From Megamerina dolium (Eukaryota; Arthropoda; Insecta; Diptera; Megamerinidae), in assembly GCA_963854835.1 (NCBI GenBank), contig OY978529.1:6978501-7042500 (forward strand): a DNA stretch of 64,000 nucleotides. Direction: 5' to 3'. Below the pieces are notes generated by a model that searched no databases, had not been told where the DNA came from, and saw only the letters and a list, made by a program, of their open reading frames with translations. The stretch's first letter is position 1; each line of letters opens with the position of its first letter. Shown in pieces: positions 22,019-31,315 of the stretch. Both the position numbers and the translations under genes were made by a program.

Positions 22019-23669
22019 CAGTGGCTCCCAGCTTATTTCGTACAGTGACAGTTTAAAAATTGCTGCACTCGTAATTCCTAATATAGCAAAAATTTGAACA
22101 AAATATAAATGCCATTTTTGAAAGGAAGGTTTGTTTTTTATTTTCCAAAATTTACTTTTTCAAAATTTTAGTGTTTGACACTATAAAAAAATAAAATAAG
22201 AAAAAAATAGGAAAATTCATGTCACAGCTTATTTCGTACAGTCTCTTTAAGTTCAAACTAAAAACAAAGTAAGTTGATTTTAATATTTAGTATGACATCC
22301 CTTAGCGTTAATGACAGCCTGGAGTCTACTTGGCATTGAATCCACCAATTTTTGAGTGATGTCTGGTGTGATTTTTTTCCATTCCTCCATTAGTACCTTC
22401 TTTAGGTCTTGCTTATTAGAAATCTTGTGTGTTCTTATTTTATTGTCCAAAATAGACCAAAGATTTTCAATCACATTCATGTCAGATGACTGTGGTGGTG
22501 GAGACATCAAGTGTGGGCAGTTCCAAATAAGCCAAGATTGCAAATCCCAGATTTATGTTTTGGGTCATTATCTTGGTAGTACCGAAATTCTTCCCGCAAA
22601 CCCAGTTTGTCTGCACTTTGAAGTAAATTGTTTTTCAGAATCTCGAGGTACTTCATTTTGTCCATTGTTCCCTCAATAAAAACCAATTCACCTACTCCGG
22701 CTGCTGACATACAGGCCCAAACCATCACGCTACCGCCACCATGCTTCACTGTGGGCTTAAGGTTCTCCTTGTTTAGCTCGGTATTAGCTTTACGCCAAAC
22801 ATATGACATTCCGTCCGAGCCAAAAATATTAAACTTAGACTCATCCGCGAAAATAACGGTATTCCAGAACGCAGGAGTATTAATAATATGCTCTTTGGCG
22901 AAGTCAAGTCGGCGTTGTATATTCATTTTCGAAATGAATGGTTTCTTTCGGGCTACTCGACCGTTCAAGTCATGATTGCGCAGCACACGTCGGACAGTTT
23001 CAGCACTGGATGATTTTCCTATTTCACGCTGAACCTCTGCAGCCAACTTCGGAGCGGATAACTTTGGATTTTTCTTAATTTTTCGTACAATATAACGCTC
23101 GTCTGATGCGTTGAAAATCTTATTAGGTGCTTCTCTGCCCTTGTTCTCCAACCGATTTTCGCGAACGAAGCGTTGAATGATGTATTGGACAGTTGAGGCA
23201 CTTAAATTTGTCATTTCAGCAATTTTTCGCACACTCTGACCTTTCCTAAAATGGTTAATTACCAGTTTACGCTGTTCCATCGTTGTACGATGACCCATAA
23301 AGCTAAATGTTTAATTTACAGCACTTTAACTATTTAAAATAATAATAATAAAAATTGTTATAATAGTTAAAAAGGTCCAAAAACTCATACAATTCAAAAA
23401 AACTTTGTAACTGCGCGGCAGAATGAAACTTACTTACATTGAAGTTTGTGTACGAAATAAGATGTGAGCTGAAAATCAGCTGATCAATAGTTTTTCTCTC
23501 TTGCATGACAAAAAGAACAATTTTTGGGGTTCCCCGTTTTCTTATTAGGTTTACTAAACACATACACAGACATCTACATTCAAAACTTATCGATAAGTTT
23601 TTTAGTTTCGATGTTACAGCCATGTACATAAAAATATATACACTGTACGAAATAAGCTGTGAGCCACTG
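22019..23669 (-). mobile_element. Tc1-like DNA transposon, nearly intact
   Basis: Full element of 1651 bp flanked by the TA target duplication (22017-22018, 23670-23671). The ends read CAGTGGCTCCCAGCTTATTT and, inverted, CAGTGGCTCACAGCTTATTT. A second, internal copy of CTTATTTCGTACA lies about 200 bases in from each end (about 22228 and, inverted, 23448), giving the IR/DR pattern of some Tc1 families. It encodes one transposase on the minus strand with a single visible frameshift. Apparently a recent arrival compared with the mariners nearby. Confidence 0.9.
22280..23298 (-). pseudogene. Tc1-like transposase (one frameshift)
   Basis: Catalyses cut-and-paste transposition in intact relatives. 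The frame from ATG 23298 carries an N-terminal helix-turn-helix pair (KGQSVRKIAEMTNLSASTVQ; SAETVRRVLRNHDLNGR), then VIFADESKFNIFGSDG (first Asp), GGGSVMVWACMSAAGVGELV and YYQDNDPKHKS (second Asp). About 22520-22535 a one-base indel shifts the frame. It continues as NCPHLMSPPPQSSDMN and VIENLWSILDNKIRTHK with the third catalytic Glu, to the stop at 22280. With the frame corrected, length is near the 340 residues usual for Tc1. All three DDE residues are present. Confidence 0.9.
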
Positions 23670-23671
23670 TA

Positions 23672-24645
23672 TATGTGGAAGAAACGGATTAGCATTTTTA
23701 CTTCAACACTCCTTTATCGAAATATATAAATTAGAAGGAGTTTATTAATAATCAAAAAAACTATTATTTGCTTTAGAAACTTAATATATGTCCACTCGAC
23801 ATTATGCACTAGAATATTTCCACAAATAATGTTTTCATAATGAAAAAATATATTCACTTTTAATGCTCACACACACACAAACTTTATCTAGAACACCAGA
23901 ACTGATGTTCATTGATTTGTTTATTTAGATACGTTGTTTTATAATTAGAACATCTATTTTGTACATACGGAACAAACGGAAATGTTGCAGGTATAACAAT
24001 TTTAATTAATTATATTTTTTAAATCCAAGATAATTAGAACATCACAATTCAATTATGGCGAGGTACAATATTTTCAATTTACACTCAACGAAAAACAAGC
24101 CGCAACTAAGTTTGTATGCATGTATATATCCGTATCAAAGAACACATAATGGCTACTCTTTACTGTTGTGTTACAACTTTTTCTGTTACATTTCATTCGT
24201 TAAATGGTGCATACGTTTGACATTTCATAACAAAATCAAAACAATGGGAGAGCAGTCATATACGTAGTACAATATGTATTACACCTTTTCTCTCTTTATT
24301 TTTCGGTATTTCTACCGCTCTTTCTATATCTCTCTTTTGTTTGCCCGTTTGCTCTCTTTCTCAACAGTGATAATACAGTATATAAAAATTTCAACATGTT
24401 AAAATAATATGTGATAAAGCACGCTTTCCGCTACAACATCTTACCGCAATGTCATACCAAATGGACATACATGTTCACATACATACTAACAGCCACATTT
24501 CCATTCATACAAACCACACGAATAAACCACACACAAAACAATCATACATAATTGCTCATCATACCAATTTGATAAATTGGTCAGCAGTACAATAGTACTG
24601 GTCAAATAATGTTACAATAATTTCAATAGTTATATTGTAATATGC
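23672..24645. other. AT-rich DNA, no gene seen
   Basis: Short chance frames only. A CTCTTT-rich stretch lies near 24285-24362. Nothing repeated was recognised. Confidence 0.45.
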
Positions 24646-24649
24646 GACC

Positions 24650-25136
24650 TGTTCCTTCTGATATTAGGGGAAGGTCGACATAAAATTGCGTGTGCTAAAT
24701 ATTAATATAAGTCTCCATTATGGTTATTCGAGACAAAAGATTGCCGAAATTACAGCGGTTTAAATTTAAAAGAAATTTAGACACTTTGTATGAGCGCTAC
24801 TGTAAAAAGTAGGTGTGGCTCGGCCATTTTCAAGAGTTCAGTATAACGTAATTTTAGATGCCAAATATTCTTGTCCTAAATGATATTGTAACTGATTTAT
24901 AGCAAGTTAAAAATTTTAAAAATTCCGAGGTTAGTCAATCATGTCCAACATCAATCCCCTCCGTACCCTTGGATCGTAGGTTGCTTATGCCAAATTTCGT
25001 TAAAATAGCTCAATATTTGCTCAAGTTATCGTGCGAATCAGCTGACAGACAGACGGACGGATTCCTTCAAATGGTAACAAACATCTAATCGAAATGAATA
25101 TACCTTGCATATCCTCATGCAGCGTATTTTATAACT
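24650..25136 (-). repeat. (GTCY)n-type dipteran interspersed repeat, partial copy
   Basis: The reverse complement matches the left part of the repeat at 27950-30699. Shared are the terminal hairpin (TATACCTTGCATATCCTC... in this copy), a reduced GTCTGTC tract near 25050, 'CCAAGGGTACGGAGGGGATTGA' in inverse form (CAATCCCCTCCGTACCCTTG) and the 'GTAGGCGTGGCTC'-like stretch. Non-coding. Confidence 0.7.
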
Positions 25137-25178
25137 TTAAACACAAACTAAGAATATTTAGCCTAAAATGTCAGCTGT

Positions 25179-25250
25179 GGGTGCCGTAGCTCAGTGGTTA
25201 GAGTGTTCGCCTTCTGATCCGTAGGTCGTGGGTTCAATCCCCGGTTGAAG
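25179..25250 (+). mobile_element. SINE head, interrupted by a mariner
   Basis: GGGTGCCGTAGCTCAGTGGT, then GTAGGTCGTGGGTTCAATCC and CCGGTTGAAG: an almost unmutated SINE head with A and B boxes. The sequence then passes straight into the rosa-like mariner. The matching SINE 3' end is at 26378-26450. Confidence 0.75.
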
Positions 25251-25251
25251 T

Positions 25252-26376
25252 ATTGGGTGATCCAAGTAGACATACTTTTTTCAATAGCCTTTTTTTGACA
25301 TATCACGTGTGAGTCGTACCATGCTGTCATGTTATTTTTGTTTAGTATTGTTTGGCATTTCATCATGGAAAGACTTACTCCTGAACAACGTCTACAAATC
25401 GTTCAACTTTATTACGAAAATTCACGTTCTGTGAGGAATGTGTTCCGTGCACTTCGCTCAACTCATGGTCAACATAATCGGCCTACTGAGCGTACTATTC
25501 GCAACACCATCACCCATCTTGAGACCCAGCATTCATTATTGGATAATATTCGACCGAATAGACCACATCCAGCACGCAGTGAAGAAAATATAGCGGCCGT
25601 AGCTGAGAGTGTACACGAAGACCGTGGAGAGTCGATTCGGCGCCGTTCGCAGGAACTCGAACTGACGTATGGAACGACTTGGCGCATTTTACGTCGAGAT
25701 CTTAAATTGGAAGCGTACAAAATACAGCTTGTGCATGAACTGAAGCTGCCCGACCTTCCCAAGCGACATCGCTTCGCTCTATGGGCTCTTGAAAAGTTCC
25801 ACGAAGATCCGACGTTTTCGAGCCAAATTTTGTTCAGCGATGAGGCCCATTTCTGGCTCAACGAAAAGCAACCTGAAGAGATTCAACAGCTGCCGCTTCA
25901 TCCAGAAAAAACAACGGTTTGATGTGGTTTGTGGGCCGGTGGAATTATCGGTCCATATTTCTTCACAAATTATGCCGGTTATCGTGCCATGATATCCAAC
26001 TATTTGATGCCTGAAATTGAAGCTCGTGATCTCGGCGACATTTGGTTTCAACAAGACGGCGCCACTTCCATACATCGCATCAATCAATGGATTTATTGAG
26101 AGAACACTTCGGTGAGCAGATAATTTCACGTTTTGGGCCGGTCGATTGGCCACCAAGATCGTGTGATATCACACCGTTAGACTTTTTCCTGTGGGGATAT
26201 GTAAAGTCTAAAGTTTATGCGGGAGCAAAACATCACACGTGCCATTCGCCAGTTACCAGTCGAAATGCTCGAACGAGTCATCGAAAATTAGACTCAACGG
26301 ATGGACCATCTGAGACGTAGCCGCGGCCAACATTTGAAAGACATAATCTTCAAAAAACAAATGCCACAGAATGTTC
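25252..26376 (+). mobile_element. Rosa-like (DD41D) mariner inside a SINE
   Basis: Begins near GGGTGATCCAAGTAGACATA and ends around 26376. The transposase (25365 onward) is open for 185 codons, then broken by frameshifts. A related element with the same 'GGGTGAT' start lies at 61.68 kb. Exact inverted ends could not be matched here, so the borders are approximate. Confidence 0.75.
25365..26350 (+). pseudogene. Rosa-like mariner transposase, frameshifted
   Basis: The start MERLTPEQRLQIVQLYYENS begins a typical DNA-binding N terminus, and RTIRNTITHLETQHSL follows. The first catalytic Asp is in LFSDEAHFWLN. The frame ends at 25922. Other frames then give GLWAGGIIGPYFF, DIWFQQDGAT (second Asp) and RFGPVDWPPRSCDITPLDFF with the third Asp about 41 residues on, as in DD41D (rosa) mariners. 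The end is RRSRGQHLKDIIFKK. At least three frame breaks. About 330 residues if it were whole, usual for mariners. Confidence 0.85.
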
Positions 26377-26377
26377 T

Positions 26378-26450
26378 TTCAACACTAATGGAAGAGAAGA
26401 TCGGCCAAAGAGCCCTTCTGATCTTATAAGAGCAACATATATTTTATGTT
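26378..26450 (+). mobile_element. SINE 3' end beyond the mariner
   Basis: AATGGAAGAGAAGATCGGCC, AAAGAGCCCTTCTG and AGAGCAACATATATTTTA correspond to 'AATAGAAGAGAAGCTCGGCC', 'AATGAGCCCTT' and the 'AGTGCCACATATAT' end of the 3.0-kb SINE. The SINE body between head and tail is missing. Confidence 0.65.
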
Positions 26451-27025
26451 GTTGTTGTTTTTTCTTCAAGGATATTCAAGGATAAATTTAACTATTTAAA
26501 TTCTGTAGTTCTCTCTTCAGAAAAAATTTTAAGTAGTATTTTTACTCAACTCCTAGGAGTGGTTACTTTCGTTTGATACCCATATCATTACACTGCGTGA
26601 AGCGTGAAGTATAAGAATGTTTTCAATTTTTTTTTTTTTGTGCAAAAAGGTGAGAAATTGTGAAAATCTATTTCCCCAAAATTTGACGTGATACGTGATG
26701 AGTTTTGGTTTCAGCAAGATTGCGCTTCTCTTCTGTGTGTGTAACATACCAATATGCGATATTCACACCAACAATACTCCTCTGTATATAATAAAATCCT
26801 AATTGAAAGTTATACGTTTTTATTGAGTTTTCTTTTTATTACAAATATTCTTATAAACAAATACATATCAAATTTATATGCATTATGTATTATTATTATT
26901 CTTACATACATTCAGTTCGATTTGATTAAGTTCATATATTGGTTATATATATAGTATACATGTATATAATTAAATGCACTATAAATATATATTTTGAATC
27001 TTAATATACCCATATTATGGGTGCC
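26451..27025. other. AT-rich DNA, no gene seen
   Basis: Text near 26640-26720 (GATACGTGATGAGTTTTGGTTTCAGCAAGATTGCGC) resembles a mariner 'FQQDxA' stretch (DEFWFQQDCASL), so a short mariner scrap may lie here. The rest is AT-rich. Confidence 0.35.
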
Positions 27026-27310
27026 ATGATTTAATTACTTAGTGCGTTGGCCGTCTGTAAATTAGGTCGTCAGTCCACCATCTTAATGGGGGGGAAAATA
27101 TTTATTATTTCAAACGGAGTCCAATTGACAATTCTTTTGACAGTAACAATTTGACATGAAAAAGTTACTAAAAGAGCAATGTGTGTAAAAGGTAATGTCA
27201 CAAAGTCGGTCAATAAAAATAGTTTCATTTAAATTTAAACACACAACTGTACTGGAAGGAAAGATCAGTCAAATTTTTCTTCAGAGCCTATTAGTGCCAA
27301 CTAAACTTAA
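27026..27310 (+). mobile_element. Degenerate SINE copy
   Basis: Follows the SINE order from GGGTGCCATGATTTAATTAC through CAATTGACAATTCTTTTGAC, ACATGAAAAAGTTACTAAAA and GGTAATGTCACAAAGTC to TATTAGTGCCAACT. The A and B boxes are mutated. An old copy compared with 3.0 kb. Confidence 0.6.
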
Positions 27311-27949
27311 TACACGGCAGTGAAAAATCGGAGCAAATTTATGGTATATGCTTGAATCTCTCTAGGGTTCTACATCTTACACCAATGTTACATTGTTTAA
27401 ATAATAAATACGATTAACTTAAATTTTAAATTAATTAATTACTATATGTTCATTAATTAAACATTCATACTCATTAAATAGCTTGCAAATCAAATTATAT
27501 GTATATTCAACATACTATTGGGTTTACAACTAAGAAATTGCCGATGTTTTTGTACACAAATTGACCCCAAGCAACCACCTTAAAACAATAATATATGCAA
27601 TTTGCTTCTTAAGCAAGGGAAATGTGACAGCTAACCAATGTCAGAGAGAAAAAAACATTCTTTTGCACGCGAGTTGCAAAAGAACACTGATTTATTTGCC
27701 GAACTGCATGTAAAGCAACAACAAAAATAAGCGACATAGTCTATTTTAATCGACCTGAGTTATAGTGTTGGAAAGTAAAAGAACAGCACTATTGTGAATA
27801 GACTTCTGGAATGTGCTTGGGAAATTTCAACAACACGTCAAATTATTGTAAATATAACCAAAAATAAGCAAAATAAAGCAAGTGCAAATAAAAATTTATT
27901 TTAAATAAACGAATATATTTACCACAGATTCCGCAGAATTGTTTCTTTT
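27311..27949. other. AT-rich DNA with a strong hairpin at 27657-27687
   Basis: TTCTTTTGCACGCGAGTTGC followed by AAAAGAAC can form a stem (TTCTTTTGCA/TGCAAAAGAA type). An inverted version occurs at 30848-30879 on the other side of the GTCY repeat. No gene seen. Confidence 0.5.
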
Positions 27950-28084
27950 TATACCCTGCATAATGCAATATGCATGGTATATTCATTTCGGTCAGATGTT
28001 TGTGTCCACTTGAAGGAATCTCCGGAGATATAGACATAGATATATATTCGTGATCAGCGTCGATTAAATTTTCGATTTAACGAT

Positions 28085-28123
28085 GTCCGTCCGTCCGTCC
28101 GTCCGTCCGTCCGTCTGTCTGTC
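28085..28123. repeat. (GTCY)n microsatellite
   Basis: Seven GTCC units followed by GTCT units. This tract is diagnostic of the surrounding repeat and is present in reduced form (inverted) near 25050. Confidence 0.9.
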
Positions 28124-28936
28124 ACCTGGCTGGTTCGCACGATAACTTGAGTAAATATTGAGCTATTTCGATGAAATTTGGCACAAGTAATCTATGATCC
28201 AAGGGTACGGAGGGGATTGAAATTGGGCATGATCGGTCAATAACCACGCCCACACCAAGCATTCAAAGCGACTAACCTCGAAATTTTCAAAATCTTTAAC
28301 TTGCTATAACTCACATAATATACAACTTGGGACAACAATATTTGGCACATAGACTTATATTATACTACTATATAACCTCGCCAAAAGTGGTTGAGCCACG
28401 CCTACTTTTTAGCGTAGCTCTCATACAAAGTGTCTGTACTTCTTTTAAATTGAAACAGCTGTAACTTCTACAATCTTCTGTCCAGAATAACCATAATTGA
28501 CACTGAGATTAACATGGTAGTCGGAAATAATAAGGCAGAAAATCAGTGTGCCACGCCCACTTCTTTTTGGGTCTCCCATACAAAGTTGCGGAAAATAAAA
28601 AAAATGTTACCGGTTATAACTTGCAAACTATTCAGCGTAGAATAACGAGATTTAAGGTGTGGATTAGTATTGTACGAGCAACTAGGCTCACAAAAATGGG
28701 TGCACCACGCCCACTGTTTATCGTAGCCCCCATACAAATTTTAAATTAAAACAGCTGTAACTTCGGCAATATTCTGTCTAGAATAACCATAATTGACACT
28801 TAAATTAATATCGTAGTCGGCAAAAATCTGGCAGAAAATCAGTGTGCCACGCCCACTCCTTCATAAGTCTCCCATACAAAGTCAAGGGAATTAAACTAAA
28901 ATTTTAAGCTCCATAACTTACAAACCATTTAGCCTA

Positions 28937-30594
28937 GGACAACGAGATTTAAGGTATGGATTAGTATTGTACGAGCAATTGGGCTCACAGGAAATGGGTG
29001 CACCACGCCCATTGTTTATCGTAGCCCCCATACAAATTTTAAATTGAAACAGCTGTAACTTCGGCAATCTTCTGTCTAGAATAACCATAATTGACACTTA
29101 AATTAATATTATAGTCGGAAATAATCTGGCAGAAAATCAGTGTGCCACGCCCACTCCTTCATAGGTCTCCCATACAAAGTCGAGGTAATTAAACTAAAAC
29201 TTTTAAGCTCCATAACTTACAAACCATTTAGCGTAGGACAACCAAATTTAAGGTATGGATAAGTATTGTACGAGCAACTAGGCTCATAGGAAATGGGAGC
29301 GCCATGCCCACTGTTCATTGCAGCCCCCATGCAAAATGACTGAAATTCTTTTAAATTTAAACAGCTGTAACTTCGTCAATCTCCTGCCTAAAATAACCAT
29401 AATTGACACTTAGATTAATATCGTAGTCGGAAATAATCTGGCAGAAAATCAGTGTGCCACGCCCACTCCTTCATAGGTCTCCCATACAAAGTCGAGGGAA
29501 TTCAACTAAAACTTTTAAGCTCCATAACTTACAAACCATTTAGCGTAGGACAACCAAATTTAAGGTGTGGATTGATATTGAAAAATTAATTAGATATACC
29601 AGAAAGAGATACGTCACGCCCAATTTTTATATATCTTCCGTATAAAGTCTCGGATTTATCTTAAACATTAAAACACCCATAACTCACTAATTAATACGCC
29701 TAGGTCAACCCATTGCAACCTATGTAGTTTAGTATTATATTCAGGAATTGATCCTCCAAAATTGGAGACAACGAGATTTAAGGTATGGATTAGTATTGTA
29801 CGAGCAATTGGGCTCACAGGAAATGGGTGCACCACGCCCATTGTTTATCGTAGCCCCCATACAAATTTTAAATTGAAACAGCTGTAACTTCGGCAATCTT
29901 CTGTCTAGAATAACCATAATTGACACTTAAATTAATATTATAGTCGGAAATAATCTGGCAGAAAATCAGTGTGCCACGCCCACTCCTTCATAGGTCTCCC
30001 ATACAAAGTCGAGGTAATTAAACTAAAACTTTTAAGCTCCATAACTTACAAACCATTTAGCGTAGGACAACCAAATTTAAGGTATGGATAAGTATTGTAC
30101 GAGCAACTAGGCTCATAGGAAATGGGAGCGCCATGCCCACTGTTCATTGCAGCCCCCATGCAAAATGACTGAAATTCTTTTAAATTTAAACAGCTGTAAC
30201 TTCGTCAATCTCCTGCCTAAAATAACCATAATTGACACTTAGATTAATATCGTAGTCGGAAATAATCTGGCAGAAAATCAGTGTGCCACGCCCACTCCTT
30301 CATAGGTCTCCCATACAAAGTCGAGGGAATTCAACTAAAACTTTTAAGCTCCATAACTTACAAACCATTTAGCGTAGGACAACCAAATTTAAGGTGTGGA
30401 TTGATATTGAAAAATTAATTAGATATACCAGAAAGAGATACGTCACGCCCAATTTTTATATATCTTCCGTATAAAGTCTCGGATTTATCTTAAACATTAA
30501 AACACCCATAACTCACTAATTAATACGCCTAGGTCAACCCATTGCAACCTATGTAGTTTAGTATTATATTCAGGAATTGATCCTCCAAAATTGG
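28937..30594. repeat. 829-bp direct tandem duplication, apparently identical copies
   Basis: 28937-29765 is repeated as 29766-30594. Both start with the segment around ACAACGAGATTTAAGGTATG (28939 and 29768) and end GATCCTCCAAAATTGG (29765 and 30594). Every stretch I compared is identical, including private variants such as CACTGTTCATTGCAGCCCCC. The duplication lies wholly inside the GTCY repeat and spans two to three minisatellite units. Confidence 0.85.
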
Positions 30595-30699
30595 TGAGGT
30601 ACGCCTGCTTCTTAATGTAGGTACTATACAAAGTAGTGGAAGAAAAGGATGGATATACGAGCAAACTTTTTATATATATGTCTACATATGCAGGGTATA

Positions 30700-31061
30700 A
30701 TTTGGTCGGCCCCAGCCGACTGTAAGGAGATTTTTTGTTTTTATTTCGTTTATAAATTTCACGAATAACCATATATGTATACTACCAGCGTTGCTAAATA
30801 ACTAAAGGGAAATTATATTCAAGTAAAAGGGAAATTAAATGCGAGTTGGTGTTCTTTTGCAACTCGGTTACAAAAGAATGCAGCTATTGACAAAAGGTAT
30901 CAAAAATATGTGTGTGTACAGTCGGAAACATCCATGTGTGAAATCGGCATTTACTTAGTTGCCAAACCAATAGAATGTATGTATATGTTAGCATTCATAT
31001 ACATATACGTATTATTTAAATATTCCTTAAAATAAGTGCTTCTATTACTAAGTAATTCTAT
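30700..31061. other. DNA between the GTCY repeat and the OATP 3' end
   Basis: Contains the hairpin GTTCTTTTGCAACTCGGTTA followed by CAAAAGAA at 30848-30879, counterpart of 27657-27687. No gene seen. The OATP 3' UTR may reach into it. Confidence 0.45.
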
Positions 31062-31067
31062 TTTATT
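31062..31067 (-). promoter_or_regulatory. Candidate polyadenylation signal of the OATP gene
   Basis: AATAAA on the minus strand, about 32 bases after the stop codon. A canonical hexamer this close suggests a very short 3' UTR, but further AATAAA-like hexamers are common in such AT-rich DNA, so a longer 3' UTR is possible. Confidence 0.45.
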
Positions 31068-31098
31068 GTGATAGCATTTGTTTTTCCGTTCTCTTCTC

Positions 31099-31315
31099 CT
31101 ATTTAGTAGAATTAACATTGGGGTGCACTGCTGCTGTTATGTTATTAACATTACTCCTTACATTACTGTTATTCTGCATAGGATTTGTTGTGGTTGCTGC
31201 TGCTGTTGATGATGATAATGATGTCACATTTTTAGGTGGTATATAAAACCACCAAGCACCAAAAAAGAAGATAACCGAACAACATTTACCAATTAATGCC
31301 AATAGCCACATATAT
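31099..31315 (-). CDS. OATP coding exon 7 (C terminus)
   Basis: Residues 741-812 and the TAG stop at 31099-31101. The acceptor is TTAATTTTCAG|AT. It encodes the last membrane helix (MWLLALIGKCCSVIFFFGAW) followed by FYIPP and a hydrophilic Ser/Thr/Asn-rich cytoplasmic tail containing short Ala and Thr runs. The tail composition is typical of low-complexity ends and probably varies between species. Confidence 0.92.

Larger units (their letters stand above)
27950..30699 (+). repeat. Large (GTCY)n-type interspersed repeat with internal minisatellite
   Basis: Begins TATACCCTGCATA and ends with its exact reverse complement TATGCAGGGTATA (30687-30699). The left end TATACCCTGCATAATGCAAT continues into TATGCATGGTATA, forming a hairpin. 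A (GTCC)n/(GTCT)n tract follows, then 'ATTTGGCACAAGTAATCTATG'-type text and about 300-bp units built on CAGCTGTAACTTC and GTGCCACGCCCACTCC (units near 28456, 28752, 29050, 29362, 29879, 30191). The layout resembles (GTCY)n repeats called mini-me/DINE in flies (from memory). Non-coding. Confidence 0.7.

Noticed and set aside
22356..22975. Plus-strand frames inside the Tc1-like element
   Set aside because: Antisense shadows of the transposase.
28040..30600. CRISPR-like regular repeats
   Set aside because: Units are about 300 bp with no short repeat/spacer pattern. This is a eukaryotic minisatellite inside an interspersed repeat.
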